Part shown: positions 1 to 5,932 of the stretch, in pieces
How the letters are laid out: each line of letters starts with the position of its first letter
How positions within the stretch are numbered: position 1 is the stretch's first letter
Origin: an uncultured Clostridia bacterium
GTDB lineage: Bacteria > Bacillota > Clostridia > TANB77 > CAG-508
DNA: 14,771 nucleotides
Reading direction: 5' to 3'
NCBI GenBank assembly: GCA_934183045.1
Contig: CAKPRW010000036.1
Span: 1 to 14,771, forward strand
Position numbers and translations under genes: made by a program
Notes under the pieces: generated by a model
Database searches by the model: none
Seen by the model: the letters and a program-made list of their open reading frames with translations, nothing else
What the model was told of the DNA's origin: nothing

Positions 1-977
1 ATTGTGTAATATCAGAAAATGCTTTAAAGATAAAAAAATATTTAGATAGAAGTTTAAGAAAAGCAAAAAATGATAATAAAGACTCTTTAAAATTAGCAGA
101 ATATGCCTGTGATAATTGGTATAAATTAAAGGCTAATTATTTGGAAGAAGAAAAATATAAAGAACTAAAATTTTTATCAAGGCAGTATTTTTCATTTGTT
201 AATATCAAAGTTCAACAAAAGGTAAATTTCTCAAATTTATGTGATACTTTATTTCCTGGTTATTATCAATTATTAGAAGAATATAACTTTGTATTGGGCT
301 TAAAATTATTTGAAAAATTTAATGATCCAGTAATAATAAGAAATACGAAAGAAGAAAAGTTCTATAAAGAAGTGGATAAGATTGCACAAAAAATAGGACA
401 ATCACGAGCAGGAAGAACTTTAGCTATAAAAGTTTATCAGTTAGCCAAAGTTTCATACTCATCATGTCCATCATCTGAAAGTACACAACTTATCATAGAT
501 AAGAGTGTATCGGCTTTAATCCTATCAATTAAATCAGCCAATGAGATTATATCAAAAATGAATGAAGTTGCCAAGACTATGGATGAATATAATGAAGTAA
601 AAAATATGAGTGGTGTTGGAAATAGATTAGCACCAATATTGATTGCAGAGATTGGAGATATAAGAAGATTTAAAAATGCAGGTAGCTTAATTGCTTATGC
701 AGGGATAGATGCACCGCCATATCAATCTGGACAATTTGAGGCACTCCATAGACATATTTCAAAACGAGGAAATAAATATTTGAGAAAAGCTGGATATGAA
801 GTTATGAAAGCAATTAAATCATTCTGTAAGGTTGGCAATGAATTATATGATTATATGTTACGAAAAGAGTCTGAAGGTAAATGCAAAAAGGCAGCAAAGA
901 TAGCAACATTAAATAAGTTTTTAAGACAATATTATGGTATACTAAAGAAGAAATATATTGAATTAGGTACTTGGTAG
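1..977 (+). CDS. IS110-family transposase, 5' end cut by window edge
   Basis: Transposase (DNA recombinase) of an IS110/IS116/IS902-type insertion sequence. The frame is open from base 3, so the real start lies left of the window; the TTG at 141 is only an internal codon. The first visible residues include DNKDSLKLAEYACDNWYKL (frame codons about 72-128), which resembles the end of the N-terminal DEDD (RuvC-like) domain. The C-terminal Transposase_20 domain is clear: MSGVGNRLAPILIAEIGDIR (from 606), AGSLIAYAGIDAPPYQSG (ending about 731) and ISKRGNKYLRKAGYE. The Ser of the QSG motif (726-728) sits where I expect the family's catalytic serine; that placement is inference. The visible C-terminal part has no frameshift or stop. 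The family is known to move using RuvC-like and serine residues with a bridge RNA encoded in a non-coding end of the element; the relevant left end is outside the window. Confidence 0.92.
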   Translation, partial: CVISENALKIKKYLDRSLRKAKNDNKDSLKLAEYACDNWYKLKANYLEEEKYKELKFLSRQYFSFVNIKVQQKVNFSNLCDTLFPGYYQLLEEYNFVLGLKLFEKFNDPVIIRNTKEEKFYKEVDKIAQKIGQSRAGRTLAIKVYQLAKVSYSSCPSSESTQLIIDKSVSALILSIKSANEIISKMNEVAKTMDEYNEVKNMSGVGNRLAPILIAEIGDIRRFKNAGSLIAYAGIDAPPYQSGQFEALHRHISKRGNKYLRKAGYEVMKAIKSFCKVGNELYDYMLRKESEGKCKKAAKIATLNKFLRQYYGILKKKYIELGTW

Positions 978-993
978 GTCTTAAAGTTTAAAA

Positions 994-1022
994 GTTCAAA
1001 AAAAAGACCTAGCAATAGGTCT
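994..1022 (-). terminator. Rho-independent terminator facing the IS110 gene
   Basis: On the minus strand a perfect 7-bp stem AGACCTA / TAGGTCT closes a TTGC tetraloop (1005-1022) and is followed by a run of T (bases 1004-998) and further T-rich sequence. It would end transcripts coming from the 90-aa gene at 1151-1423 and protect the transposase gene from antisense transcription. A third copy of the stem arm, TAGGTCTT at 975-982, overlaps the transposase stop codon and could pair with AAGACCTA instead. Confidence 0.7.
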
Positions 1023-1150
1023 GAGTTAGCATGCTTAAAATTTAATTATTAAAAATTTTAAAAAAATTTAAAAAAGTACTTGATTTATATTAGTAAGTTT
1101 ATCTTTATATTTACTTGTATTACTTGCTGATAAAAAGAAAACCTTTAGTA
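1023..1150. other. AT-rich intergenic stretch, no gene seen
   Basis: Between the IS110 terminator and the stop codon of the 90-aa gene. It contains short runs of A and T (AAAATTT-like blocks at about 1038-1072) and no convincing open frame, promoter or RNA fold. It may include the right end of the IS110 element. Confidence 0.5.
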
Positions 1151-1423
1151 TTAGTTGCCACTGATAAAATCTCTTAATTTTGAGAGTGGTATTTTATTTG
1201 CTAAATTACCTATATAGAAATACTCATGCTGATTAAAGAATAGATATAGCTTTTCTTTAATCATTACACTATGTGGCTCTACATAAGCGATATTAGTTTT
1301 TTCAACCATTCTCAAATTACCATTCTTTATCTTTGGTTCACAATTACTAAAAGTGCAAGCCCATTCAATTTTAGAAAGTAATTCTTTTTCTACTGCTAAT
1401 TTTCTTTTAACTATGCGTATCAT
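1151..1423 (-). CDS. Hypothetical protein, 90 aa, no family recognised
   Basis: I do not recognise this protein. I choose the ATG at 1423 (MIRIVKRKLAVEKEL...) over the in-frame ATG at 1447: the extra eight codons are themselves the ribosome binding site (AAAGGAGG, 1434-1441, 10 bases before the ATG). The product is small and soluble-looking with no membrane segment or signal peptide: a basic N-terminus (KRK), two cysteines in ACTFSNCE, then alternating hydrophobic stretches such as NIAYVEPHSVMI and KLYLFFNQHEYFYIGN that suggest beta strands, and a PLSKLRDFI helix near the end. It lies alone between an upstream terminator (1482-1516) and a downstream one (994-1022), convergent with the IS110 transposase. 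The strong ribosome binding site and intact frame support a real gene. Function unknown; it could be cargo or a chromosomal orphan. Confidence 0.65.
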   Translation of the reverse strand: MIRIVKRKLAVEKELLSKIEWACTFSNCEPKIKNGNLRMVEKTNIAYVEPHSVMIKEKLYLFFNQHEYFYIGNLANKIPLSKLRDFISGN

Positions 1424-1433
1424 ATCACAAAAA

Positions 1434-1441
1434 CCTCCTTT
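1434..1441 (-). promoter_or_regulatory. Ribosome binding site deciding the start at 1423
   Basis: AAAGGAGG on the minus strand, 10 bases before the ATG at 1423. It lies inside the longer open frame that begins at 1447, which is why the longer start is rejected. Confidence 0.7.
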
Positions 1442-1481
1442 TTTCAATGATTTGAGGCTGTTTTTCTATACTTTTGGTAAG

Positions 1482-1516
1482 AAAAGTAAAAAAATAAGCC
1501 GATTAAATCGACTTAT
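1482..1516 (-). terminator. Rho-independent terminator downstream of tRNA-Gly
   Basis: On the minus strand, ATAAGTCGAT / ATCGGCTTAT form a 10-bp stem with one G-U pair around a 3-base loop (1494-1516), followed by six T (1493-1488), then AC and four more T. On the plus strand the G-U becomes an A-C mismatch and there is no T run, so it works for minus-strand transcripts, that is for the tRNA-Gly and anything reading in from the transporter. Confidence 0.75.
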
Positions 1517-1600
1517 ATAAATGTGATTGACACTCACTTTTTAATTTTCTTCAAACTTACTTATATCAATATTTTTAAGTGGTTCGACGAAAATGCATTA

Positions 1601-1674
<74 letters not shown>

Positions 1675-1680
1675 ATATTT

Positions 1681-1706
1681 TATGCTACACATAATAGTAT
1701 AGCATA
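1681..1706. repeat. Inverted repeat overlapping the tRNA-Gly -10 region
   Basis: TATGCTA at 1681-1687 and TAGCATA at 1700-1706 form a perfect 7-base dyad with a 12-base spacer. It covers the -10 box and the expected start of the tRNA transcript, so it could be an operator or a leader hairpin. No function is shown. Confidence 0.4.
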
Positions 1707-1725
1707 ACTTTTATCGATTGTACAA
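1696..1725 (-). promoter_or_regulatory. Sigma-A-type promoter of tRNA-Gly
   Basis: Minus strand: -35 TTGTAC (1725-1720), 18-base spacer, -10 TATACT (1701-1696). The predicted start falls about 15 bases upstream of the mature tRNA 5' end, leaving a short leader for RNase P. It lies between the transporter stop codon and the tRNA. Confidence 0.6.
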
Positions 1726-1731
1726 TATATA

Positions 1732-2949
1732 TTATACTTCAGTTTCATCTTGTCTTTCTTTAAGTCCTATATTCTTACTAATTTTGATAATAGCAATTAA
1801 AGAAATTGTTGTACATAAGAAAAGAATCTTTAAGTATTCCAAATTATGGCTAAATCCAATTATTAGTAGTATTATATACCCTACTACTCTACCCAAATTC
1901 AAAAAGAATTCTCGAAAAATAAAATATTCTGTATTAAATTCCTTTTCAAAAGGTGATTTATTTGAATAGTCAAATAAACGTATTTCAGTAATTGACAGTA
2001 ATATTTTTATAAATATATAATATACAAGATTATATAAGATTATGGTTGTCTTATTAATTGAAAATAATAAAATTATAAAACTTATTCCAATAGCCAATCC
2101 ACATATCGTAAGTATTTTATTTGATTTCTGTTTATTATATTTTTTTGCAAATATTATCATTGTGATAATTAAGCATAAAGAAAAGAAAGATGACCAAATT
2201 CCTAAATTGAGATCAGTTTTTTCTTCATATATTATTAATAATGATATCACTATACTTAAAACACCGTACACTGTTATACCTTTTAGAAATTCTATCAAAT
2301 ATAATTCTTTTATTGGATATTTCTTATTTTCTTTTATTGCTTTTAAACATCCTTTTAAATTTAACTTATCTTTTATAGTATTTACATTTTTTAAAAAATA
2401 TAAATTGATAAATTTAATAATAGAAAATATAAATACTAAAATAGCAGCTGCTTTATATGATTTATATGTTATGTATGCACCCAAAAATATAGGAACAATA
2501 ACTATTGTAATTTCTCCTACAGCTGTTTTATAGCCCGTGTATTTTGTCCTTTCTTTACTATCGACTATTTCAGATTCTATCATGTTAAATGGAAATCCAG
2601 TTGCAGATACTGATATTCCATATACCATAGCAATTAACCATACATAATCCAAAATTTTCTCTTGTAATATTATGATTAATAATACATATAGGGCTTTTAT
2701 AAATGTTCCTATTTTATATAGTTTCAATTTATTTTTTCTCTTTATATAATCTCCTAGTAATAATGCACTTATAGTAGCAATAATCCAAGCAATAATATAA
2801 TATATTGAAATATAGATCATATTATCTTGAGTTATTTTATAAAAATATGCTGCTAAAAATGTATTTAAAAACAACTCTATTATATTCCCTATTGCACGAT
2901 CTAATATTATAATTTTTGATTCAAATCCTAGTTTTTTATTATTTTTCAT
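1732..2949 (-). CDS. MFS-type membrane transporter
   Basis: A 405-aa polytopic membrane protein, probably a major facilitator superfamily exporter or permease of unknown substrate. About 11-12 hydrophobic segments are visible, in two blocks separated by a charged loop at residues 187-215, the usual 6+6 MFS layout. The loop after the second segment, GDYIKRKNK (residues 66-74), resembles MFS motif A. A polar stretch FNMIESEIVDSKERTKYTG (121-139) after the fourth segment is also typical. It is extremely rich in A+T (many Ile, Lys, Tyr). The ATG at 2949 has a weak binding site (AGGG, 2955-2958). It starts 33 bases after the 3' end of ssrA on the same strand with no terminator between, and ends 57 bases before tRNA-Gly. 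Drug efflux is possible but nothing in the sequence shows it. Confidence 0.75.
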   Translation of the reverse strand: MKNNKKLGFESKIIILDRAIGNIIELFLNTFLAAYFYKITQDNMIYISIYYIIAWIIATISALLLGDYIKRKNKLKLYKIGTFIKALYVLLIIILQEKILDYVWLIAMVYGISVSATGFPFNMIESEIVDSKERTKYTGYKTAVGEITIVIVPIFLGAYITYKSYKAAAILVFIFSIIKFINLYFLKNVNTIKDKLNLKGCLKAIKENKKYPIKELYLIEFLKGITVYGVLSIVISLLIIYEEKTDLNLGIWSSFFSLCLIITMIIFAKKYNKQKSNKILTICGLAIGISFIILLFSINKTTIILYNLVYYIFIKILLSITEIRLFDYSNKSPFEKEFNTEYFIFREFFLNLGRVVGYIILLIIGFSHNLEYLKILFLCTTISLIAIIKISKNIGLKERQDETEV

Positions 2950-2982
2950 TTCTACCCTATCTATTATTATATTTTATATAAT

Positions 2983-3338
2983 TGGTGGAGATGAGGAGAG
3001 TCGAACTCCTGTCCATAACACTTTCCGCAAAAATCTCTACAAGTTTAGTTTGTCTATTATATTCATTTCATTTTCACCGACAAACAGGTTAAAATAAAAT
3101 ATAGCTTTATAAAATACCCCCTACTTTCAAAGCAAAAGTAGTTTCGTTCCCCACTAATATGACACTTTATCTAAACAGGTGGGACTATTTAGTAAAGCGT
3201 AGCCGCAACTTAGGCAGCTAATGCTAATTCTTGATTATCAGCGTTTATATTTATTTTCGCTTTTTTTAAGTGGCCGAAGCGACCATCCACTACTTGCAAT
3301 TTATGTTTCTGGTGTAATGTCGAAACCTTTACATCCCC
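2983..3338 (-). ncRNA. ssrA: Transfer-messenger RNA (tmRNA), one-piece
   Basis: The 356-base tmRNA rescues stalled ribosomes with SmpB and tags unfinished proteins for degradation. Its 5' end GGGGATGTAAAGGTTTCGAC (from 3338) is the conserved tmRNA start, and its 3' end has the T arm AGGAG-TTCGACT-CTCCT followed by CATCTCC-A-CCA (2983 is the last A). 5' GGGGAUG pairs with 3' CAUCUCC as the 7-bp acceptor stem with one G-U. A tag reading frame ending in ALAA-stop lies at 3260-3210. It is transcribed divergently from the M14 peptidase, with a good promoter at 3351-3379. The 3' end is followed directly by the transporter gene. Confidence 0.97.
3210..3260 (-). other. tmRNA proteolysis-tag reading frame
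   Basis: Read on the minus strand from the GCG at 3260 to the TAA at 3212-3210, the frame gives AKININADNQELALAA. The ALAA end is the usual degradation signal for ClpXP-type proteases. Taking GCG as the resume codon gives a 16-residue tag beginning Ala-Lys, like several Firmicutes tags; it is at the long end of the range. A later resume codon (GCT at 3242-3240, giving ADNQELALAA) cannot be excluded by eye. Confidence 0.75.
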
Positions 3339-3350
3339 ATATACTAATTT

Positions 3351-3379
3351 ATTATATAATATTTCTATATTTTTATCAA
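3351..3379 (-). promoter_or_regulatory. Sigma-A-type promoter of ssrA
   Basis: Minus strand: -35 TTGATA (3379-3374), exactly 17 bases of spacer, -10 TATAAT (3356-3351). The predicted start lies a few bases upstream of the mature tmRNA 5' end at 3338, as expected for a precursor trimmed by RNase P. Confidence 0.75.
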
Positions 3380-3424
3380 TATAAAAATATTAATGTTTAT
3401 ATTAATCTCATATCCTAGTCCTCT

Positions 3425-3453
3425 TTTACGTTTTATTATGCTCTTTTTATTAT
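3425..3453 (+). promoter_or_regulatory. Possible promoter of the M14 peptidase gene
   Basis: Plus strand TTTACG (3425-3430), 17-base spacer, TATTAT (3448-3453), about 55 bases before the ATG. The -10 matches well, the -35 only partly. In such AT-rich sequence chance matches are common. Confidence 0.35.
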
Positions 3454-3507
3454 TAATATCCCTGTAAACATATTCTGTATTTTTCATATACTATTGTAGG
3501 TGATTTT

Positions 3508-4431
3508 ATGAATGAAAATATTGTTCCTACTAATGTTTTTTATAATTTTTCTATTCTAACAGAAAATCTTACTTCTTTAGTTCGAACTTATCCTTTCCTA
3601 AATATTCAAACTGTTGGTAATAGTGTGCTTGGTAAACCTATTTATGTTGTTAAATTAGGCAAAGGATCTAGACATGTATTTTATTCGGCAAGTATTCATG
3701 CCAATGAATGGATTACTAGTGTTCTTCTTATGAAGTTTATTGAAGATTATTGCAAAGCATATGTTAGTAATGGGAGTTTATATAATTATTCTATTAGAAA
3801 TTTATTTAATAATTGTTCTATCTTTATAATGCCAATGGTAAATCCTGATGGTGTTGATTTAATAACTGGCAATTTGTCTACTACCTCTTCTGCTTATCTT
3901 CAAGCCCAAAACATTTCTAGCAATTTTCCTGATATTCCTTTTCCTGATGGATGGAAAACAAATATAAATGGTGTGGATTTAAATTTGCAATTTCCTGCTG
4001 GTTGGGAACAAGCTAAAGAAATAAAATATGCTCAAGGTTTTGATGAACCTGCTCCTCGTGACTTTGTTGGGTATGGTCCTTTAATAGAACCTGAAGCTTT
4101 ATCTATTTATGACTTTACTATTTCTCATAATTTTAGATTAACTATTTCCTATCATACTCAAGGTCAAGAAATTTACTGGAATTTTCAAAATATTAATCCA
4201 CCTAGAGGTTATGAAATAGGAAGACGTTTTTCAAATTCTAGCGGATATTTATTAACAGATGTACCTTTTAATTCAAGTTTTGCAGGATATAAAGATTGGT
4301 GGATTCAAACTTATAATAGACCTGGCTATACAATTGAAGCTGGCATAGGTCAAAATCCTTTACCAATTTCCCAATTTGATGAAATTTACAGAGATAACTT
4401 AGGTATATTAATTTTAGGAGCAATTCTATAG
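3508..4431 (+). CDS. M14-family zinc peptidase, gamma-D-glutamyl-diamino acid endopeptidase type
   Basis: A 307-aa zinc carboxypeptidase-fold enzyme of the group that cuts the gamma-D-Glu to diamino-acid bond in peptidoglycan peptides (ENP I / YqgT-like). Zinc ligands: H64 and E67 in SIHANEW and H216 in SYHTQGQEIYW; catalytic glutamate E277 in YTIEAG. MVNPDGVDL (110-118) and NGVDLNLQFPAGW (154-166) are family-typical. The peptidase domain fills almost the whole protein: there are no LysM repeats and no signal peptide, unlike longer secreted relatives, so a cytoplasmic role in muropeptide recycling or sporulation is the likely inference. The ATG at 3508 follows AGGTG at a normal distance. It stands alone, divergent from ssrA and convergent with purA. 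Assignment to the M14 fold is firm; the exact substrate is inferred. Confidence 0.88.
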   Translation: MNENIVPTNVFYNFSILTENLTSLVRTYPFLNIQTVGNSVLGKPIYVVKLGKGSRHVFYSASIHANEWITSVLLMKFIEDYCKAYVSNGSLYNYSIRNLFNNCSIFIMPMVNPDGVDLITGNLSTTSSAYLQAQNISSNFPDIPFPDGWKTNINGVDLNLQFPAGWEQAKEIKYAQGFDEPAPRDFVGYGPLIEPEALSIYDFTISHNFRLTISYHTQGQEIYWNFQNINPPRGYEIGRRFSNSSGYLLTDVPFNSSFAGYKDWWIQTYNRPGYTIEAGIGQNPLPISQFDEIYRDNLGILILGAIL

Positions 4432-4440
4432 ATTTTTTTA

Positions 4441-4477
4441 TAAAAAATGAGCAAGGGGATTATATTTCCCCCTGCTC
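4441..4477 (-). terminator. Terminator of purA
   Basis: Minus strand: GAGCAGGGGG pairs with CCCCTTGCTC (stem within 4449-4477, one G-U) and is followed by ATTTTTTA (4448-4441). On the plus strand the G-U becomes A-C and the trailing sequence lacks a T run, so it serves purA. It lies between convergent genes; the 5' part of the M14 gene's trailer (T7-A-T-A6 at about 4434-4447) may give weak termination the other way. Confidence 0.75.
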
Positions 4478-4501
4478 TTAAAAATACGGCTTATATCAGA
4501 G

Positions 4502-5800
4502 TTACTTAATAATTGTGTCTTTTTCGTCAGCCCCCACACCAATATATTTGATTGGTACTTCGACAAATTCCTCAATATACTGAAGATATTCTTTGGCTTT
4601 TTCAGGCAACTCTTCGTATTTCGTACATCCTTCTGTACTCCATCCGCCTTCGAACTCCCGATATACTGGTTCACAATTTTCTGGATCAATAGGAACATTG
4701 TACATTAACCCTTTAGATTTGTGTTTGTATGCATAGCATACCTTGATCGTGTCAAGCTTTCCAATAGTATCCAAATGGTTTATACACAAACTCGTTAATC
4801 CATTTGGTATTTTGGCACTTTTGATCATAACCAAATCTAACCAGCCGCACCTGCGTGCTCTTCCTGTTGTAGTTCCATACTCATGTCCCAATTCTCGGAT
4901 TTTTTCTCCGGTTTCGTTGATTTGTTCTGTAACAAATGGTCCATTACCTACCCTTGACGTATATGCTTTCATCACACCAATCACTTCGTTAATAAGCGTT
5001 GGTCCAATTCCTGCACCTGAAGCCGTTCCGCTCGCATTTGGATTTGATGATGTTGTCATAGGATAAATCCCATAATCATTATCCAACCAAAAGGATTGTG
5101 CTCCTTCAATAATAATCTCCTCCCCATCTTCAATCAGATTCTCAAGTATTCTTTGAGTATCTCTAATGTATGGTTTCAACATTTCACCATACTCTCTACA
5201 ATACTTGAGTTCTTCTTCTACTGTAATGATAGGGAATTCCTGACCATTAACTGATTTGTCAAGTTCTGCATTGACCTGAACAACTAATGTGTTGTACACT
5301 TTTAGATTGTCCAGAATCTTCTGTTTCAATGCATAATCACTCAGTTGCAAATCCGTCATTCTGATGTTAGTTCTTCTGGCTTTTTCTTCATAGGTTGGGC
5401 CTATTCCTCTTCCTGTTGTTCCGACAGGATTAGATTTCAACAATTCGTATATTTGATCTAACTGCCTGTGATGTGGCAATGTAATGTGAACTCTTTCACT
5501 AATTGCAAAATTGTCTTCACTGACAATAACACCGGCTTTTTTCATACTACGAATTTCCTCTGTCAAAATCTTCAGATCCGCTACTACACCGGGTCCGATT
5601 ACCGACAAAACCTCATTCCTTATAATTGAAGATGGTAACAAATGCATTGCATATTTGTTTCCATTTGCAACTACAGTATGACCTGCATTACATCCTCCTG
5701 TTCCTCTTATTACAGCTGCTGCGTTCTGAGCCTCATAGTGTGTAGCCCGTCCTTTTCCTTCATCTCCATATTGGAGGCCAACAACTATTTTTACCGCCAT
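4502..5800 (-). CDS. purA: Adenylosuccinate synthetase, divergent and foreign-looking
   Basis: 432 aa, the normal family length. PurA joins IMP and aspartate using GTP, the first step from IMP to AMP. Catalytic residues are kept: D13 in GDEGKG, H41 in NAGHT, TTGRGIGP (128-135), EGAQ (232-235), TTGRARR (311-317). Differences from the Escherichia coli enzyme are marked: P-loop GDEGKGRATH instead of GDEGKGKIVD, guanine motif NHLD (341-344) instead of TKLD, and IGVGADEK (420-427) where E. coli has ISTGPDRT. The gene is visibly richer in G+C: 52 of 120 bases at 4801-4920, against 26 of 120 in glgP at 6901-7020, suggesting transfer from another organism. The ATG at 5800 follows AAAGGAG at the right distance. 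It has its own promoter, a leader hairpin and terminator, and no other purine gene is near. Confidence 0.93.
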   Translation of the reverse strand: MAVKIVVGLQYGDEGKGRATHYEAQNAAAVIRGTGGCNAGHTVVANGNKYAMHLLPSSIIRNEVLSVIGPGVVADLKILTEEIRSMKKAGVIVSEDNFAISERVHITLPHHRQLDQIYELLKSNPVGTTGRGIGPTYEEKARRTNIRMTDLQLSDYALKQKILDNLKVYNTLVVQVNAELDKSVNGQEFPIITVEEELKYCREYGEMLKPYIRDTQRILENLIEDGEEIIIEGAQSFWLDNDYGIYPMTTSSNPNASGTASGAGIGPTLINEVIGVMKAYTSRVGNGPFVTEQINETGEKIRELGHEYGTTTGRARRCGWLDLVMIKSAKIPNGLTSLCINHLDTIGKLDTIKVCYAYKHKSKGLMYNVPIDPENCEPVYREFEGGWSTEGCTKYEELPEKAKEYLQYIEEFVEVPIKYIGVGADEKDTIIK

Positions 5801-5815
5801 ACTTTTCTCCTTTCT

Positions 5816-5834
5816 GACTTGTATTGTTCAAGTC
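5816..5834 (-). promoter_or_regulatory. Hairpin in the purA leader
   Basis: On the minus strand GACTTG-AACAATA-CAAGTC forms a 6-bp stem with a 7-base loop, just upstream of the purA ribosome binding site (AAAGGAG at about 5806-5812). It is too small for a known purine riboswitch. It could be an operator dyad, a translation-modulating hairpin or chance. Confidence 0.4.
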
Positions 5835-5862
5835 AAAGATGCGTATTTACTATTGCTCCAAT

Positions 5863-5891
5863 ATTTTATCATAGTATTGACATAAAATCAA
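5863..5891 (-). promoter_or_regulatory. Likely promoter of purA
   Basis: Minus strand TTGATT (5891-5886), 17-base spacer, TAAAAT (5868-5863), placing the transcript start about 55 bases before the ATG. It lies right after the glgP terminator, so purA can be transcribed independently. Confidence 0.5.
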
Positions 5892-5894
5892 GAC

Positions 5895-5928
5895 ATAAAA
5901 ATAGAGTAGTATACTACTCCATTTTTAT
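5895..5928 (-). terminator. Terminator of glgP
   Basis: A nearly perfect 34-base inverted repeat centred on the palindrome GAGTAGTATACTACTC (5904-5919), extended by AT-only arms. On the minus strand the only imperfect pair is a G-U. The stem's descending arm ends in TATTTTTAT, giving the T run. It lies 4 bases after the glgP stop codon. Confidence 0.7.
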
Positions 5929-5932
5929 ATTA

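Larger units (their letters stand above)
1..1022 (+). mobile_element. IS110-family insertion sequence, right part
   Basis: The right-hand part of an insertion sequence, inferred from the transposase gene. IS110 elements lack terminal inverted repeats and usually make no target duplication, so the right boundary cannot be read from one copy. I extend it provisionally to the hairpin at 1005-1022 that follows the stop codon; the true edge could be anywhere from about 980 to 1150. Confidence 0.4.

Noticed and set aside
1717..1726. Palindrome ATTGTACAAT as an operator of the transporter
   Set aside because: It lies after the transporter stop codon and overlaps the -35 box of tRNA-Gly; a short palindrome like this is expected by chance in AT-rich DNA.
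3221..3418. Plus-strand open frame overlapping ssrA
   Set aside because: It lies mostly within the tmRNA gene on the other strand; the RNA ends, acceptor stem and tag frame explain this sequence.
4502..5800. Phage-type PurZ (2-aminoadenylosuccinate synthetase)
   Set aside because: PurZ proteins lack the catalytic aspartate of the GDEGKG motif; this protein retains Asp13, and no phage genes are nearby.
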